Assembly: GCF_026745355.1 (NCBI RefSeq)
Contig: NC_079209.1
Coordinates: forward strand, 43,661,686 to 43,725,685
Length of the DNA: 64,000 bases
DNA from: Beta vulgaris subsp. vulgaris
Taxonomy: Eukaryota; Streptophyta; Magnoliopsida; Caryophyllales; Amaranthaceae
Direction of reading: 5' to 3'
The first letter of the stretch is position 1; every line of letters begins with the position of its first letter. A program made the position numbers and the translations under genes. Positions 1-12,843 of this stretch are shown here, piece by piece. The notes beneath the pieces were generated by a model that searched no databases, was not told the DNA's origin, and was given only the letters and a program-made list of their open reading frames with translations.

Positions 1-918
1 TATTTCCCGTCTCTAGCCCCGCTGAGCTTTCTTGACCTTTGCTTGCTACTTTCACCCATATTACAACCCTTAACCTCATTTGATTATTGTCCCAAGCCTA
101 GCTTGGGGGAGCAAGTGTTAGTTTTGGTCATACTGTATTACATGGATGTAGTTAATGCGTGGTTTTGTTGAAGGAAAGTGTTATTAATGAGCTTTATCAT
201 CGAAATTGAATGTGGTTCAAGGAGATTTTGGCAATATGGAAAAAGAATGAAGAAAAAAGAAATGAAAGAACAAAGAAAGTGAACATATTTTGAATGAAAA
301 GTGAAAAGGTTATATATGGGTTACTATGCATGAAAGATAATGTGGCGATATTTTGGTAATGATGGTGTTATTTGAAGCTGTGAATGATTTGTTAGGCTGT
401 TTTTATATTATATTTGCTCCCTCTTTCTTGGCTTTTCCACCACATTTCCCAAAATATGATCCATACCCTTAACCCTAGCCTCGTTACAACCCTTGAAAGT
501 CCTCTTGATCTTTGTGTGTTGCATTTTCATGTTGAAGGTGAGTCAAAAGGTCAAAGTTAAAGAGTAGTGCTTCTTCTGAGTTGATATATATAGGTTGAGA
601 TTGTTGAGTGTCATTGATTTTCGCCCTAAACACAGAGAGTATTAGTTCACATATCTATAGTGAGGTCTGTCAAGTTTTGTTAAGTCCAGCTTGGGGGAAA
701 GGGTTTGTGGTAAGATTGTTGAGTTGATTGGTCACATGACGTGCTATGCGGCTTTGTTTCATTGAGACTCGATGCTTGGTTCATGTAGTATTGATATCTC
801 TCGTGTTTTGGATTGTGTGCTTGACCCTGTTTTAGTCCCATATTGTAGGTTATCATGTTCTTCCCGTGTCTATTGTTTGATCGCTTGAGGACAAGCAATA
901 GTTTAGCTTGGGGGAGTT
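1..918 (+). mobile_element. 3' internal untranslated region of an Athila/Tat-like Ty3/gypsy element
   Basis: No reading frame is preserved. The block repeats the phrase AGCTTGGGGGAG (near 100-113 and 904-916), the polypurine-tract style found next to the 3' LTR of Athila/Tat gypsy elements, where second-strand synthesis is primed. The last copy lies directly before the LTR start at 919. The pol genes would lie left of the window. The lineage is inferred from the tract and from the flanking LTR. Confidence 0.6.
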
Positions 919-2355
919 TGATGAGTCATATTAATATAGGCATTTCATGATGCATTTAGGTTGCATTTTAGGATCATTTAGTTGCATTCTTAGTCCATCA
1001 TTGCATATATTTACTTAAGTTGAGAAGATATTACTCTTTTGTGTGTTCTCGGTGTTTTTGATAGTTTTCAGGTATTGAGAACACAATTGGAGTATTATTG
1101 GACAAGCTTAAGCATGAGAAGCATCTAGGAAGGAGCTAAGTCAAATGAGGAGTCCAAAGGGCATCTTCGAGTCGGATTGCAACTCAAACATAGCGGAAAC
1201 ATATTAAAAGAAGTATGAAAATTGAGTCATGTGCACTCTTTTGATCATAACTCATTATCCAGAGATCGGAATTTAGTGATTCCAGTGGGGTTGGAAACTA
1301 GACTTGAAGAGATTTTCAACGGTATATTACACGCCCCGATACGACTTCTAGTTTGCGAGATATGGTCTTTACAAGTTGACGCTGTTTCGCATGTCGAAAA
1401 CCCGCGGCCGCGGGTTATTCCGTGTTTCCTAGTCGAATAAGGCTTTATCTTTTGACGAATTTGACTCTATTTTTCGAGTTGTTTTAGGAAATAGAAAGGT
1501 ATAAAGACACAAGGATATTTTATTATTTCCTATCTTATTTTCGATTTTGTTTTTTCTATCATTAATTCATTAAAGATCAGAACTCTTTTTTCTCTCAATT
1601 AGTGAAGAACCCTAATTTTGCTTATTCCCCAATTACATTGAATTTTCAATAGAAGCTTTGATCTTTGCAAGATTGGTTCTACAATGGGTACTATTTCTTT
1701 TCTCTTCTTATTCCTATTCAATCCTTGATTATTAATTCATGTTTGCTTTTTTAATTATGAATATGTTTTCCCCAATTATGATTGAGTAGTCTATTTCTAG
1801 GGTTTAGGGGGGATCCATGATCAATTAGGAAGGGATGTTTATTAAAGTATTGATTTTTATTGATGTTTGTTGATTCCTATTGAATGTTTGTATGTCTATC
1901 CAATCGAATTTGGCCAGATTTGATTGTTATAGTGTTGCAATATTAGGTTATGCGCCGAGAGGTATAAACTTGATATTAAGGCTAGTTTCAATAGGTAGAG
2001 TTGGTATTAATAAATTGCGAGAGCCTGTTAATACCGTTCTATGGTTGATTTAGACTTGAGAGAGCGAATTAACCTATTTAACTGCATTATTAATTGTTGA
2101 TTTTTGTGTTTCATCCCGAAATATTGATCATTGGTGAACCTATGCCCTAGACTTTTTATTATTGATAATTCTTGATATAGTTATAGTCTAGTTTAGTATA
2201 ATTACTCCCAAACACTCGTTTCTATACTCTAGATTTGACTGACAATTAGGAAAAGAACATTGTTTCTCTGTGGATTCGACCCTACTTCCCTGACTACTAT
2301 TTGTTAGAGGACTTTAGGATTACTTTTGATAAGGTGATACGACTTTAGCCTGTCA
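919..2355 (+). repeat. LTR of the Athila/Tat-like gypsy element
   Basis: It starts TGATGAGTCA just after a G-rich polypurine tract and probably ends CCTGTCA near 2355, giving TG...CA ends and about 1.44 kb. The segment around 2268-2290 (TGTGGATTCGACCCTACTTCC) is typical of the 3' part of such LTRs. The right boundary is less certain because a low-complexity block follows directly. The 72-codon frame inside is not a gene. Confidence 0.6.
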
Positions 2356-2790
2356 GTGTGTAGGTGGGTGTGGAGGAGTCTGGGGTGGGCAGAGGGTGTG
2401 GGTGAGGTGTGGGGAGGTGGGTGTGAGAGAGGTGGGGAGGTAAGTAGGGGTGTGGGAGGGATGTGGTGGGCAGGTTTGGGGAGGTGGGTAGGGGGTGTGG
2501 GGTGGGCAAATGGTGTGGGTGGGGTGTGATAGGCAGAGGTAGGAAGGGTGAGGGTGTGAACTGTGAAGAGGGTGTGGTGGGCAGAGGTGGGAGGAGTGAG
2601 GGTGTGTAGAGGGTGTGGGTGTGGGTGTGGGGAGGTGGGTGTGTGCAGGGTGTGCAGAGGTGGTTTGTGCACCTCTTCCCACCTTGTACACACACCCACC
2701 CACCCCTGGCCACCCACACCTCCCTACCCCCACACCCCTGGCCACCCACAGACCTCCCACAACCCTGCCCAACTCCCCACCTCCCTGCAC
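2356..2790. repeat. GT-rich to CACCC-rich low-complexity block with strand switch
   Basis: From 2356 to about 2660 the + strand is GGTGTGGG-rich. From about 2667 to 2790 it becomes CACCC-rich, so the purine-rich strand switches. At the junction AGAGGTG and CACCTCT face each other around TTTGTG. All long frames here, on both strands, are composition artefacts (Pro/His/Thr or Gly/Val runs) and are not called as genes. Confidence 0.75.
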
Positions 2791-2796
2791 AGACCA

Positions 2797-4975
2797 TGTA
2801 ACACCCCGATAATTCTCTCTTTTACAAAATACCTTTTCAATATAAAACTTGGAGAATCATCAAAGCCTTATTGCCTGTGTGATCACGTATCGGCTTATTC
2901 AGAATTTTGCAGCGGAAAACATATAACTAAACTCTAGAATTGAAATATAATAAATATTCAAAGTAACTTTAAAACCAAACAACACTATTAATGTTAACTT
3001 CAAATCAAACTTAATATAATGTATCTAATAAAACAATAGTTAAATCAATCTGTTACACAAGCTCTCCATTCCCATATCTCCATGATGCAATATCTGCAAA
3101 CTTGTAGATGTCAATGCACTAAAGAATCTGCTCACCAAGAATGGGTCATCACAAGATCAATAAGGCGAAGCCATGATCAATACATACAACAAAGCACGTA
3201 ATCAACAAAGCTGATTACTACATAATACTAATTATCATTCGTAACATAATACTAATAAATAGTAAGCAGGGATAAACAATAACATAACAATCTAACAATC
3301 TGCAGATAACTTTTACTGAACTAAACTTTAACCTATTTTTATTACTTTTAATGGAATAGTTATTGGACCGAGTTGTCTAACTAAAAACAAGCCTTCACCT
3401 AGGAAGACGAAATACGGGCGCGACTCCGTATTCCATAATGACCTGCGATATCGATGAACCTTTGAATATAAATAGGAACGGTGTCAATCCAATTCCCAAA
3501 GAAAGCCATGGCACGCTCACCATGTACCCCAACTCCTGATTGTCCAACTTCATACGTGCATCAGTCTAAAGTTTATTACTATCCATGTTATACTTTACAT
3601 GATTTACCTATTAGTACTCGTTATGATACATAAGCAGTACAAATACATATAATCAAACATTCACAACTTAATTTCTTTTTATATTAGGATTAAATAAGTG
3701 ATCATACAACTTATAACCTAAGATTAATTCCTTCTTATTTCAATCCTTCTTATTTGTTGAACCTAACCAACAACCAACTTACCTTTCAAAGGCATAAATT
3801 ATCAACTTACCAAATAAGACCCACAAAACTCATAAAGTAGTGAAAATAATAAATTGGACGGGAAAAGGCCGAAATAGGCCTAAAATCACATGACAACTTT
3901 ATCTAGCTCATCAACAAATCAAACAAAAAAAAACATGCAAAGAAATTAAAGTAGTTACCTCTTAACACAATTGACGAGAAATCAAGAGAGAAGAGATAGT
4001 TGAAACTTTATTTGCCTTGCTTAGTCTCTTTTCCTACAATTAACAAAACCTAATTGCACATTTAATCACATAATCAATTAAGAAAAGCAAATTTTAACTA
4101 AAAGAGTGGACATGGGTTATGCAAATAAGATTATGCATGATCATTCGACATCAAACATCAAAAGAGGATTATGCGACTAAGTGAGTTGTTAACATTAATC
4201 ACATAATCACTAAAAGAGTTGCACATTAATCACATAATATGAATTAAGACAAGCAAATTTAAGTAAAAAAAAAACCTCCCAACCACCTATCCACCACATG
4301 CGCACCACCATACGCACCCTCCCTAACCCATACCCCCCCCCCCACACACTCCCACACCCCCTGCCCACCCTCCCCCACCCGTGCCAACTCCTAAGTTTTC
4401 ACTCTCCTCCAATATCTGTCATTTACTACTCCTAAGTCCTAACTATCCTAACTCATGTGATGAAAAAAAAACACTCTTTGAGAGGTTAATACTTTGAGTT
4501 TAGAAAATGAGCAACTACAAACTACATTATAGTAAAAACAACTAACACCCTTAGCTTGGAACTGAACAATTTGCATTAATGTATTTGTAAAGTAAAAACA
4601 TGAAAAAGAGAGGAATTACCGGAAGAAGAGGAGAGGAGAGAGTGAAGGTGGCGCTGCGTTGTGGTGGTGGTGGAGCATGCAGCTAGAAACCCGCAACTAG
4701 AGGAGGTTAAACACCCTTAGCTTGGAGAAGAAAAGATAAGAGAAAATCGGTGAGTCGTTGGTGGTGGTGCGTCGTCGTCGGTTAAGAAGAGAAACCGGTG
4801 GTGCGTCATCGGTGGTTGAATTAGGACTCCGGTGAGTAAGTGAGTCAGAGTGAAAGTGAGAGTGAGAGGGAGTAACTGAGTGAGTGAGAGTGAAAGTGAA
4901 AGTGAGAGGGAGTAACTGAGTGAGTGAGAGTGAGAGCGAGGGAAATTCGTGCTGTGTGTAGTCTAAAGTGTGCTT
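2797..4975 (-). mobile_element. Antisense LTR-like segment (gypsy type), right end unresolved
   Basis: It starts TGTAACACCCC and has TTGCAGCGGAAA about 110 bp in. That is the mirror image of the 3' end of the intact gypsy LTR, which carries CTTCCGCTGCAAG and ends GGGGTGTTACA. Purine-rich sequence at 4620-4970 would be the antisense 5' untranslated part, as in the solo LTR at 19709. No pol domain is visible. It includes a poly-C/CACCC tract at 4275-4385. The right limit is hidden by the CACTA-type end. It could instead be cargo of that transposon. Confidence 0.4.
4840..4945. repeat. GAGTGA-rich minisatellite
   Basis: A unit of roughly 50 bp built of GTGAGAGTGAAAGTGAGAGG and AGTAACTGAGTGAGTGAG occurs about twice in tandem, inside a longer GAGTGA-rich purine tract. 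No coding content. Confidence 0.6.
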
Positions 4976-5284
4976 GCATTTTTAGTCAAGGGAAGGGCAG
5001 CGTTTAGCCCTTCACCGCAGCCCTTCTAAAGGGAAGGACTACGTTTTTTGGGCTAGTGAAGGGTTGCGGGCGTCAAAACACCGCAACCCATCGTTTCAGA
5101 AGGGATGCGGTTAATTGGGAACCTCAAACCTTCACATAAGGGCTGCGATTACCTTTAAAACTGTAGCCCTTCGTATCAAAAGGGCTGCATTTTTTGGTTA
5201 ACTGCAACCCTTCATACTTAAAGGCTGCGTTTTCTAAAAAACGCAGCCCTTAAAGCGTAATCCTTTCAGTTTTTTCCTCTAGTG
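4976..5284. mobile_element. CACTA-type transposon terminus with subterminal repeats
   Basis: The block ends TTTTTTCCTCTAGTG at 5284, i.e. an inverted CACTAGAGG terminus. The 300 bp before it hold many copies of AGGGCTGCG or its complement CGCAGCCCTT in both orientations. Dense short subterminal motifs are the usual transposase-binding arrangement of plant En/Spm (CACTA) elements. I could not find the opposite CACTA end or transposase, so this is a terminus or deletion derivative. Confidence 0.55.
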
Positions 5285-5404
5285 AATACTTCTATTAGAC
5301 AAAGGAGTTATTGTTGTTTAGAAGAACCAACCATTTCTACTGATTAATTATTTAAAGTGAAAAGGATGACATGCCCCAAGATATGATTTACGGTATTCTA
5401 AAAT

Positions 5405-5409
5405 CAATT
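5405..5409. repeat. Target site duplication CAATT, left copy
   Basis: CAATT directly precedes the 5' LTR and recurs at 14595-14599 directly after the 3' LTR, fixing the ends of the gypsy insertion. Confidence 0.9.
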
Positions 5410-7185
5410 TGTAATACCCCATATTTTTAATATTTATTTAAATAATTAAATATTTATTTTCTAAAATAAATATTTTTAAGCAAAGGGTATTTTAGTATCT
5501 TCATTGATTTTTAATTATTTTGGCGGGAGTATGGCGCCAAAATTGGATTTGTTAAGCTTTTGGTATTAAATCCTAGTCAAAAAATTTAAGAAAACCAAAA
5601 AAAAAAAAAAAAAAAAAAATTTTTTAGGGGCCATATATTCCTACGGGATTTATGGTGATTGGAGGGAGTTTTGTTTTCCTATAACTTCCAAATTTATGAT
5701 GAAGGTTACAAATCTTGGTTTAATCTCCTAATTTATGGTGAAGGTTACAAACTATTTAATTTTTGAAATTAAGTACTACCTATTCTAGTCCTATAAATAC
5801 CCCATACCTTAAACCATCTTTTCCACACAAAAACTTTGAAGAATTCATACTCTCTTACTTCAAAGTTCTTCTTTCTCTTCCTATCTATTCTAGTTTTATA
5901 TTTCTTATTCAAGTTTCAATTTTCTTTGGTTTAAGAAAAGTATTTTCATATTTCTTACTCAAAAATATTATGCTCATGATAGGTCATTGAAGTTTATTCA
6001 TGATTAAGTTCATGTGGTAAATTACTTATTGGTTGGTTATAAGAAAGCTCAAATATAAGAATAAATGAAGATACTAATATACTTTTGTGCAAGATCAAGG
6101 TACGTTATGTAGCTAGATCTTTTGAAATATGATTTTATGTGATAAAGTTGTTTATTGATTTAATGGTTGGATTGGTTTAGAAATTTGGTTTGAAATGGTT
6201 ACAATATTTTATTATTCACTCTTAGAAGTGAAAAGAATGAATGATTTTATCAATCATTTTTATATAGAAGTTTTGTTATCCTTTTTGGAAAATTAAATTA
6301 TTTTTACAAGGAAAAGTTGATTGGTTTTTATGAACTTTGAATGTTCAAAAAGTTGTTTATGAGGAAAGGAGGTTTATTCATGACTTACAAGTCATATGGT
6401 TATATTTCCGCTTGATTAATATCAAGAGATTCAAAGTCCACTTGTTGGCAATTATAGTTACCCCTTGATATAGCTCCGTGATGAGATGACTAGCTTGGGG
6501 GGTGTGCACACTTAGCAAAATAGAAAGGCAGATAAGAAGAGGAATTGTTTTCAGGATTATTTTTAATCCAAGTTGTTTGGAAAGAGTTTATTCTTAAAAG
6601 GTTATTCTTGAATTACTATTCAAGTGTTTGGAAAGAGTTTGTTTAGAAGGTTGTTCTTGAATTATTATTCAAGTGTTTGGAAAGAGTTTGTTCTTAAAAT
6701 GTTATTCTTGAATTATTATTAAGTGTTTGAAAATAGTTTATTCTCAAAGAGTTATTCTTGAATTATTATAATGGAGTTTTCGAAATGAAAAATTGTTACG
6801 AACTAACAAATGTATTAATTATCTAGTACATTTCATACTCATTTGTACTGACGCGTATTTCCTTTTTCCTATTTGGCTTTGCCCTTCACCTTTTTGGTAA
6901 GCAGATTTGCAGGTGAATTTTGGATGTGCATGGGAGCATACTAGGAAGGGGGATCTTCACCTAGATTAGAGTGTTTCATTTATTTTGAGTATTGGGACAA
7001 CATTTACTTTTATTAATAAAGAAGTATTATTATTTTTGGTTAAAGTCTTCCGCTGCAAGCTATTTTGGTTAGTTAGTAGTTAGTTGCTGAAAGCGTGTTA
7101 GTCACGTGGCGGTAATACTCCTAAATTACTCAAATATTATTTACTAAATTATTTATTTAAAAGTGAGTAATTTGGGGGTGTTACA
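5410..7185 (+). repeat. 5' LTR of gypsy element
   Basis: It begins TGTAATACCCC and ends GGGGTGTTACA, 1,776 bp. An A-run sits near 5600, and CTTCCGCTGCAAG lies near 7050. It contains a 4-fold imperfect repeat around 6590-6770 (GTTATTCTTGAATTATTATT plus GTGTTTGGAAAGAGTT). The 75-codon frame at 5763 is not conserved as a frame in the 3' LTR and is not called as a gene. Confidence 0.93.
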
Positions 7186-7188
7186 AAG

Positions 7189-7197
7189 TGGTATCAG
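7189..7197 (+). other. Primer binding site (initiator tRNA-Met)
   Basis: TGGTATCAG lies three bases inside the 5' LTR end and matches the complement of the 3' end of plant initiator tRNA-Met, the usual primer for minus-strand synthesis in chromoviruses. Confidence 0.85.
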
Positions 7198-7360
7198 TTT
7201 TTCAGGTCTTGAAAAGAAAAAAGTTAAACATTAAAATTAAGGGGTAGATATAAGATGGGCATATAGAGTTTCGCATTTGCATTCTAAATTGTTTTTGTTA
7301 AGCTTAATTGTTTTCTTTTTGACAATTTGAATAGATGCATCTTGCTAGTACCACAAAAAA

Positions 7361-7361
<1 letters not shown>

Positions 7362-7427
<66 letters not shown>

Positions 7428-7428
7428 A

Positions 7429-7462
<34 letters not shown>

Positions 7463-7463
7463 T
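7362..7463. repeat. (AT)n microsatellite
   Basis: About 100 bp of almost pure AT dinucleotide with a few TTA interruptions, in the leader of the gypsy element between primer site and gag. Confidence 0.95.
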
Positions 7464-8208
7464 TTATTTGGAAAGATGAAGGGTGTAGATATGTTGGGGT
7501 GACAAGCTCTGTCTAGGATTAGGAAGGCTCTCCCCGACGCTGTGGGTAACTTCCTTACCTGGGAGCTATAATCACCTTGGCTATTCTATATCTTGAAATC
7601 AAGTACACTTTAAAATTTTTGAAATAATATTTTAAGCCATAGTGGTGCATTTAGTACAAATTTTGGACCATATTTTTTTTTGTTAACATATATTAATATT
7701 ACTTTTATGATGCTGTTGTAATATTTCTAATTTTTTTTTTATATGATTGTTGTTGGAAGTTGAGGAAAAAGTTTATGTTATTCCCTATGTATGGGATAAG
7801 CAAAGAGTCTTGCTGCATTATTGGCGAGCAAATAGTAGTATTATGTGTATTTTTTGTACCTCTCGAAAATACTTAGGCCAGTCTGATTATATGGCCATTG
7901 ATGAGCTGGAGAATGTTATTACGACAAACTACGTACCAGAGTTTGAAGTTTTCAGTAACCTAGACATATATAGTTTTGTTTTGGTCATGAAACGACCTAG
8001 TTGTCTTAAGAATATTTTAATATGCTCAAATATTCTAGTAGTTGTTATAAATAGGGCCTCATATTTGGCCGTAATATATGAAATATCTGATTGCTATGTT
8101 TTGAACTAGTTGTATCGGCATGGCTATTTATTAAATTGTTTGGTAGTTACACAACTATTCTATGAATGTTAGTTGAAATTTATCCTCAAACACCCTTATA
8201 TCTAGCAA

Positions 8209-9263
8209 AATGGCAGAAAGAAGGAGAAGGATTATAAGTTCTATGGTTAGTAGGCTAGTAAAGATACCTGAAAAATGTCATTCAAGTGATAGATGATCAA
8301 GAAATCAAGTAAAGTGAAAAGTTTTCGTGAGGTCTTTAAGAGGATAACAATTGTCAAACCTCTGACATACCATGGGAAAGAGGACCCAGCTAGCTTAGAA
8401 AACTAGATCAGAGAATTCGATAAGCTTTTTGATGCCATAGTGTGCCCTGAAAACCTTAGAGTTAATAATGCTGTTTAATTTATTTTGAGAGATGAGGCAG
8501 ACCTATGGTGGGAATAAAGAAAATATGATCTTTTAGAGGATACAGACTTTGGATGGAACGAGTTAAAGAGGCCTTGAGGACTAAATTTTACCCTCCGTAC
8601 TTAAGGAAGCAAAAGGCTATGGAGTTCACCAATTTGAGGATGGGGACTATGTCTGTTAATTTAATAGCAAATTTTGGAGTTAATGAGGTTCGCACCTGAG
8701 ATAGTACCATCTGAGACTTTGAAGGCCCAAAGGTTTGAGCAAGGGTTAACCTTAAGTTGTGAGGAGTAACTTTTGAGACTCTTGATGAAATTTATGGTAG
8801 AGCTGCTCACTTATATATGGGATTAAAGGGAGAGAGCTTTAAGGGACCTTCTCTGGGGAAAAGAGGAAGTATAACAACTATGGGAACCTACAAAGTGGAG
8901 ATAAAGTGGAGATAAAAGCCTAATGGTGGATTTAACCAAACTGAGAAAGACAATAGGTAACCTAGTCGGAAACCTAATGGCAACCAAGGGAATGGGAAGA
9001 AAGCTGAGAGAACCTTTTTCTGCAAAAGGTGTGATAAGAAATACCCTGGAAAAGATTGTCAAGGCAACTTGGTGACATGCCATTATTGTCATAAATTGGG
9101 ACACCGAGAGTATGAATGCTTTAGAAAAGCTGGTAGGGAACCTGCAGTCAAACCTGATCCGAGTAGTAAGGCCTCTCAGAATTATCAACAGAAGTTAGTT
9201 TCTTCCAATGCTGGTCTTAAACCAGGGATGGGGAATCAGTCTAAAGGCAGATTTTCGTCATGA
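8209..9263 (+). pseudogene. gag: gag of gypsy element (broken)
   Basis: Nucleocapsid/capsid precursor remnant. An ATG at 8209 opens a lysine/arginine-rich start. Around 8340-8520 the frames encode recognisable capsid phrases (PLTYHGKEDPASLEN, IREFDKLFDAIVCPE, RDEADLWW) in shifting frames. A CCHC zinc knuckle (C-x2-C-x4-H-x4-C, 9078-9119) marks the nucleocapsid part. Stops and frame changes throughout make it non-functional as read. Confidence 0.85.
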
Positions 9264-9329
9264 ACCGCCGTGAGGCTCAGAATGTTTCTGAGGTAGTAGT
9301 TGGAACCTTTTTCATTAATTCCTTGTCTG

Positions 9330-12300
9330 TCAAAGTGTTATTTGATTCAGGAGCATCTCATTCATTTATTTCTAGCACTTTAGTAGAAAAGCTCAGTTAA
9401 GCAGTCTAGTGTCTACTTCATTAGAAATTGCATTGCCATCAGGGAAGATGTTTGATTGTACTAGGTTACATAGTCAAGTACCTTTAGTGATAGTTGGGGT
9501 GAACTTTCCATCTAACTTAGTTGAGTTTGATTGTCAGACCTCGATGTGTTTTGGGGATGGATTGGTTGGGAAGATTCAAGGCTCAATTGATTGTGAGGCC
9601 CAAAGGTGTCCTTAGTCGGTCCAAGAAAAAAGGGTGACTTATAGGAAGCTTGGGAAGGAGAAGGGAATGAAGATAGTGTCTGCGATGAGAATTCAATCTT
9701 ATGTGAAGAAGGGGTGTCCGTTATTCTTATGTGGAGTTCAGAGGATTGAAAAGGAAGATGAGAATAGGGAGATCCCAGTCGTATCTGAGTTTCCTGATGT
9801 GTTTCCTGAAGAGATACCGGGTGTGCCACCTGTTAGGGATCTTGAGTTCACTGTAGACTTGATGCCAGGAACCGGACCTATTTCAAAGGCTCCGTATAGA
9901 ATGGCTAATGAAAGAGTTAAAATTTTAGTTGGAGGAGTTTTGGAAAAAGGGTATATAAAACCTAGTTAGTCTCCTTGGGGTGCACCTGTATTGTTCGTGA
10001 AAAAGAAGGATGGTAGTTTGAGGTTGTGCATTGATTATCGGGAGTTGAACAATGTGACGATCAAGAATAAGTATCCACTTCCGAGAAGATGATTTATTTG
10101 ATCAGTTGAAAGGAGTGGGATTTTCTCGAAGATAGATTTGAGGTAGGTTATCACCAATTGAGGATTGCTGAGGGTGATATTCTAAGACTGCGTTTAGGAC
10201 GCGTCATGGTCACTATGATAGTTCACAGTGATGCCATTTGGTCTGAATAACGCACCTGCAATGTTCGGATTTGATGCATAGGATTTTCAGGCCATACTTG
10301 TAATATATGTGGTTGTGTTTATAGATGATATTTTATATATTCGAAGGAAAGTATAGTCATGAGCTGCATTTGAGGAAGTTTTGTCACCCTAAGAGAGATA
10401 AGTTGTATGCCAAGCTCTCTAAGTGTGAGTTTTGGTTGGATGAGGTTGCATTTTTAGGACATGTTATCTCAAAGGAAGGAGTTTAGTGGATCCTGCTAAG
10501 ATTCAAGCGGTGCGCGAGTGGCCAACACCAAAGAGGTGTTGATATAAGGAGTTTCCTTGGGTTAGCTGGTTACTATCGAATATTTGTAAAGGATTTCTCA
10601 AGGATATCGAAACCAATGACTAGCCTGATGAAGAAAGAATGTAAGTTTGTTTGGACTCCAGAGTGTGAGGAAGCTTTTTCGGCTTGAAGGAAAGGTTGAC
10701 TACAACACCTGTTTTGGCTCTACCTGATGAAAGTCAGCAGTATGATGTTTATAGTGATGCTTCGAAATTTTGGTTAGGGTGTGTATTGATGCAGAATCGG
10801 AAGGTCATTGCTTATGCTTCTAGGCAGTCAAAACCATAGAGTGAATTATCCAACCCATGATCTTGAATTAGCTGAATAGTGTTTGCTTTAAGATATGCGA
10901 CACTACTTGTATGGGGAACGTGTAAGTTGTACACGGATCATAAGAGCTTAAAGTATATTTTCACTCAGAAGGAGTTGAACATGAGGCAGAGGAGGTGGTT
11001 GAGTTGATCAAGATTGTGATCTGGAGGTCCAGTATCATGAAGGGAAAGCTAATGTTGTTGCTGATGCATTGAGTCGAAAGTCGAGTCATTTAGTTAATGT
11101 AATGGTGCTGCCAAGTCAGTTATGTGTCGAGTTTCAGAAAATGTCATTGGAGGTACTAGAAGAAGGAGGTGTTGAAGAATTGTTGGGTTCTTTGTCAGTT
11201 CAACCCTCAATCTATGATGAGATTAGGGAGGGTCAATCAAAGGATGTAAAGTTCAAAAAGATTCGAGAGAAGATCCAGGATGGTCAGGTGTCGGATTTCC
11301 AGATAGCCGATGATGGAAGTATTCGGTTCAAGGGGAGGTGGTGTATACCAAGTAATAGAGAAGAGTTGAAGCGGAAATTAATGGAAGAAGCTCATAGCTC
11401 ACCTTATTCAGTACACCAGGTGGTGATAAGTTGTATAAGGACATGAAGCAAATGTTCTGGTGGCCAAACATGAAGCGAGGTAGCAGAGTTCGTGGCTAAG
11501 TGTCTCACATGCAAAAGGTCAAGTTTGAGCACAAGAGGCTGCAAGGGAAGGTTCAGCCTCTGGATATTCCGAGTTGGAAATGGGATTCTATATCAATGGA
11601 TTTTGTGTCTGCATTACCAAGAACTAAGGCTGGAAATGATACAATTTGGGTAGTGGTAGATCGTTTAACTAAATCGCAACTTTCATACCTATGAAGAATA
11701 CTTGGTCGATGGATCAATTGGCTAAAGCATATGTGAAGTGGGTGGTGAAATATCATGGTGTGCCTAAGGACATTGTTTCGATCGTGATTCACGATTCTTG
11801 TCCAACTTTTGGCAGAGTTTGCAGAAGGCTTTGGGTACTAATTTGTTATGAGTAAAGCTTTTCATCCGGCTACAGATGGCAAACAGAACGAAAATTCAGA
11901 CTTTAGAAGATATGTTGCGATCTTGTGTTATGGAGTATCAGGGTTCGGGGAGGATTTCTTGGATTTGATAGAATTTTCCTAAACAACAGTCATCATGCAA
12001 GTATTGGTATGGCTTGTTTGAGGCTTTATATGGTCGGAAGTGTAGAAGTCAGTCTGCTGGAATGATATTAGTGAAAGTGGTGCTTGGACCGAGTTCCTCG
12101 AAGAGAGGTGAAGCAGGTGAAAGTGATTCAAGAAAAGATCAAGCACTCAAGATCGGCAAAGAGTTATGCTGATTTGAAGCGAAGGGATGAAGAGTTTCAG
12201 GTTGGGGAAAGGTATTGTTGAAAATATCTCAATGAAAGGGGTGATGCGATTTGGGAAGAAGGAAAGTTAAGCCAAAGTATATCGGGCCATATGAGGTGTT

Positions 12301-12640
12301 AAAGAAGATCGGAAAGTGGCATATAAGTTGAATTTGCCAAATTTATTTAAGTCGAGTCCATGATGTTTTTCATATATCTCAGTTAAGGAAGTATATTCAG
12401 GATGTGTCTCATGTGCTGCAACCTGAGACCATTGAATTAGATGATAGTTTGACTTACGAGGAAAGACCTGTAAGAATCCTTGATAGTAAAGTTAGAATTA
12501 CTCAAACATAGGATTTAAGATTAGTCAAAGTATTATGGTCAAACCATCAGAGAGGAAGCAACATGGGAAGTGAAGCGGATATGCGCAAGAAATATCCGGC
12601 GTTTTTTCCGAGGTTAGTTGTCGAGTTACGGGGTCGTAAC
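9330..12640 (+). pseudogene. pol: pol of gypsy element: protease, RT, RNase H, integrase, chromodomain (broken)
   Basis: In order: aspartic protease with DSGA (9344-9355); RT opening phrase VPPVRDLEFTVDLMPGTGP (about 9820-9880), [11 protein letters not shown] near 10020, PFGLNNAPA near 10230, catalytic FIDDI at 10318-10332; RNase H with YSDAS near 10750; ADALSRK near 11060; integrase zinc-binding pair AKCLTC-like near 11490 and core phrase WKWDSISMDFVSALPRT near 11575; C-terminal VFHISQLRKY near 12370 and a chromodomain-like end near 12550 (EATWEV). At least a dozen frame changes and stops separate these. Family knowledge places all parts in one polyprotein. Confidence 0.9.
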
Positions 12641-12660
12641 TCCTTTTAAGGGGGGTAGAA
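12630..12660 (+). other. Upstream polypurine-tract-like copy
   Basis: CTTTTAAGGGGGGTAGAATG closely resembles the true tract at 12824-12843 and is preceded by the same context (GGGTCGTAACTCC versus GAGGTCGAAACTTC). It is followed by TGCAATAGAG rather than an LTR. It may be a duplicated or alternative plus-strand primer site. Confidence 0.5.
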
Positions 12661-12823
12661 TGCAATAGAGTTTCGCGCTTTACTATAGTTATTGCATTTT
12701 AGGATATTTATGAGTCATTATATGCATTTTAGACATGAGCATTTGAGTCAGAAACTACATTTTGAATTTTAATCATTTTTGGAAAGTGATTATGACTTTT
12801 TGTCTTAAGTTTCGAGGTCGAAA

Positions 12824-12843
12824 CTTCTTTTAAGGGGGTAGAC
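12824..12843 (+). other. Polypurine tract of gypsy element
   Basis: TTCTTTTAAGGGGGTAGAC lies directly before the 3' LTR start (TGTAATACCCC at 12844), the expected position for the plus-strand primer. Confidence 0.75.

Noticed and set aside
2304..2937. Overlapping frames of 60-150 codons on both strands
   Set aside because: They lie in a GT/CACCC low-complexity block. The proteins are Pro/His/Thr or Gly/Val strings with no domain.
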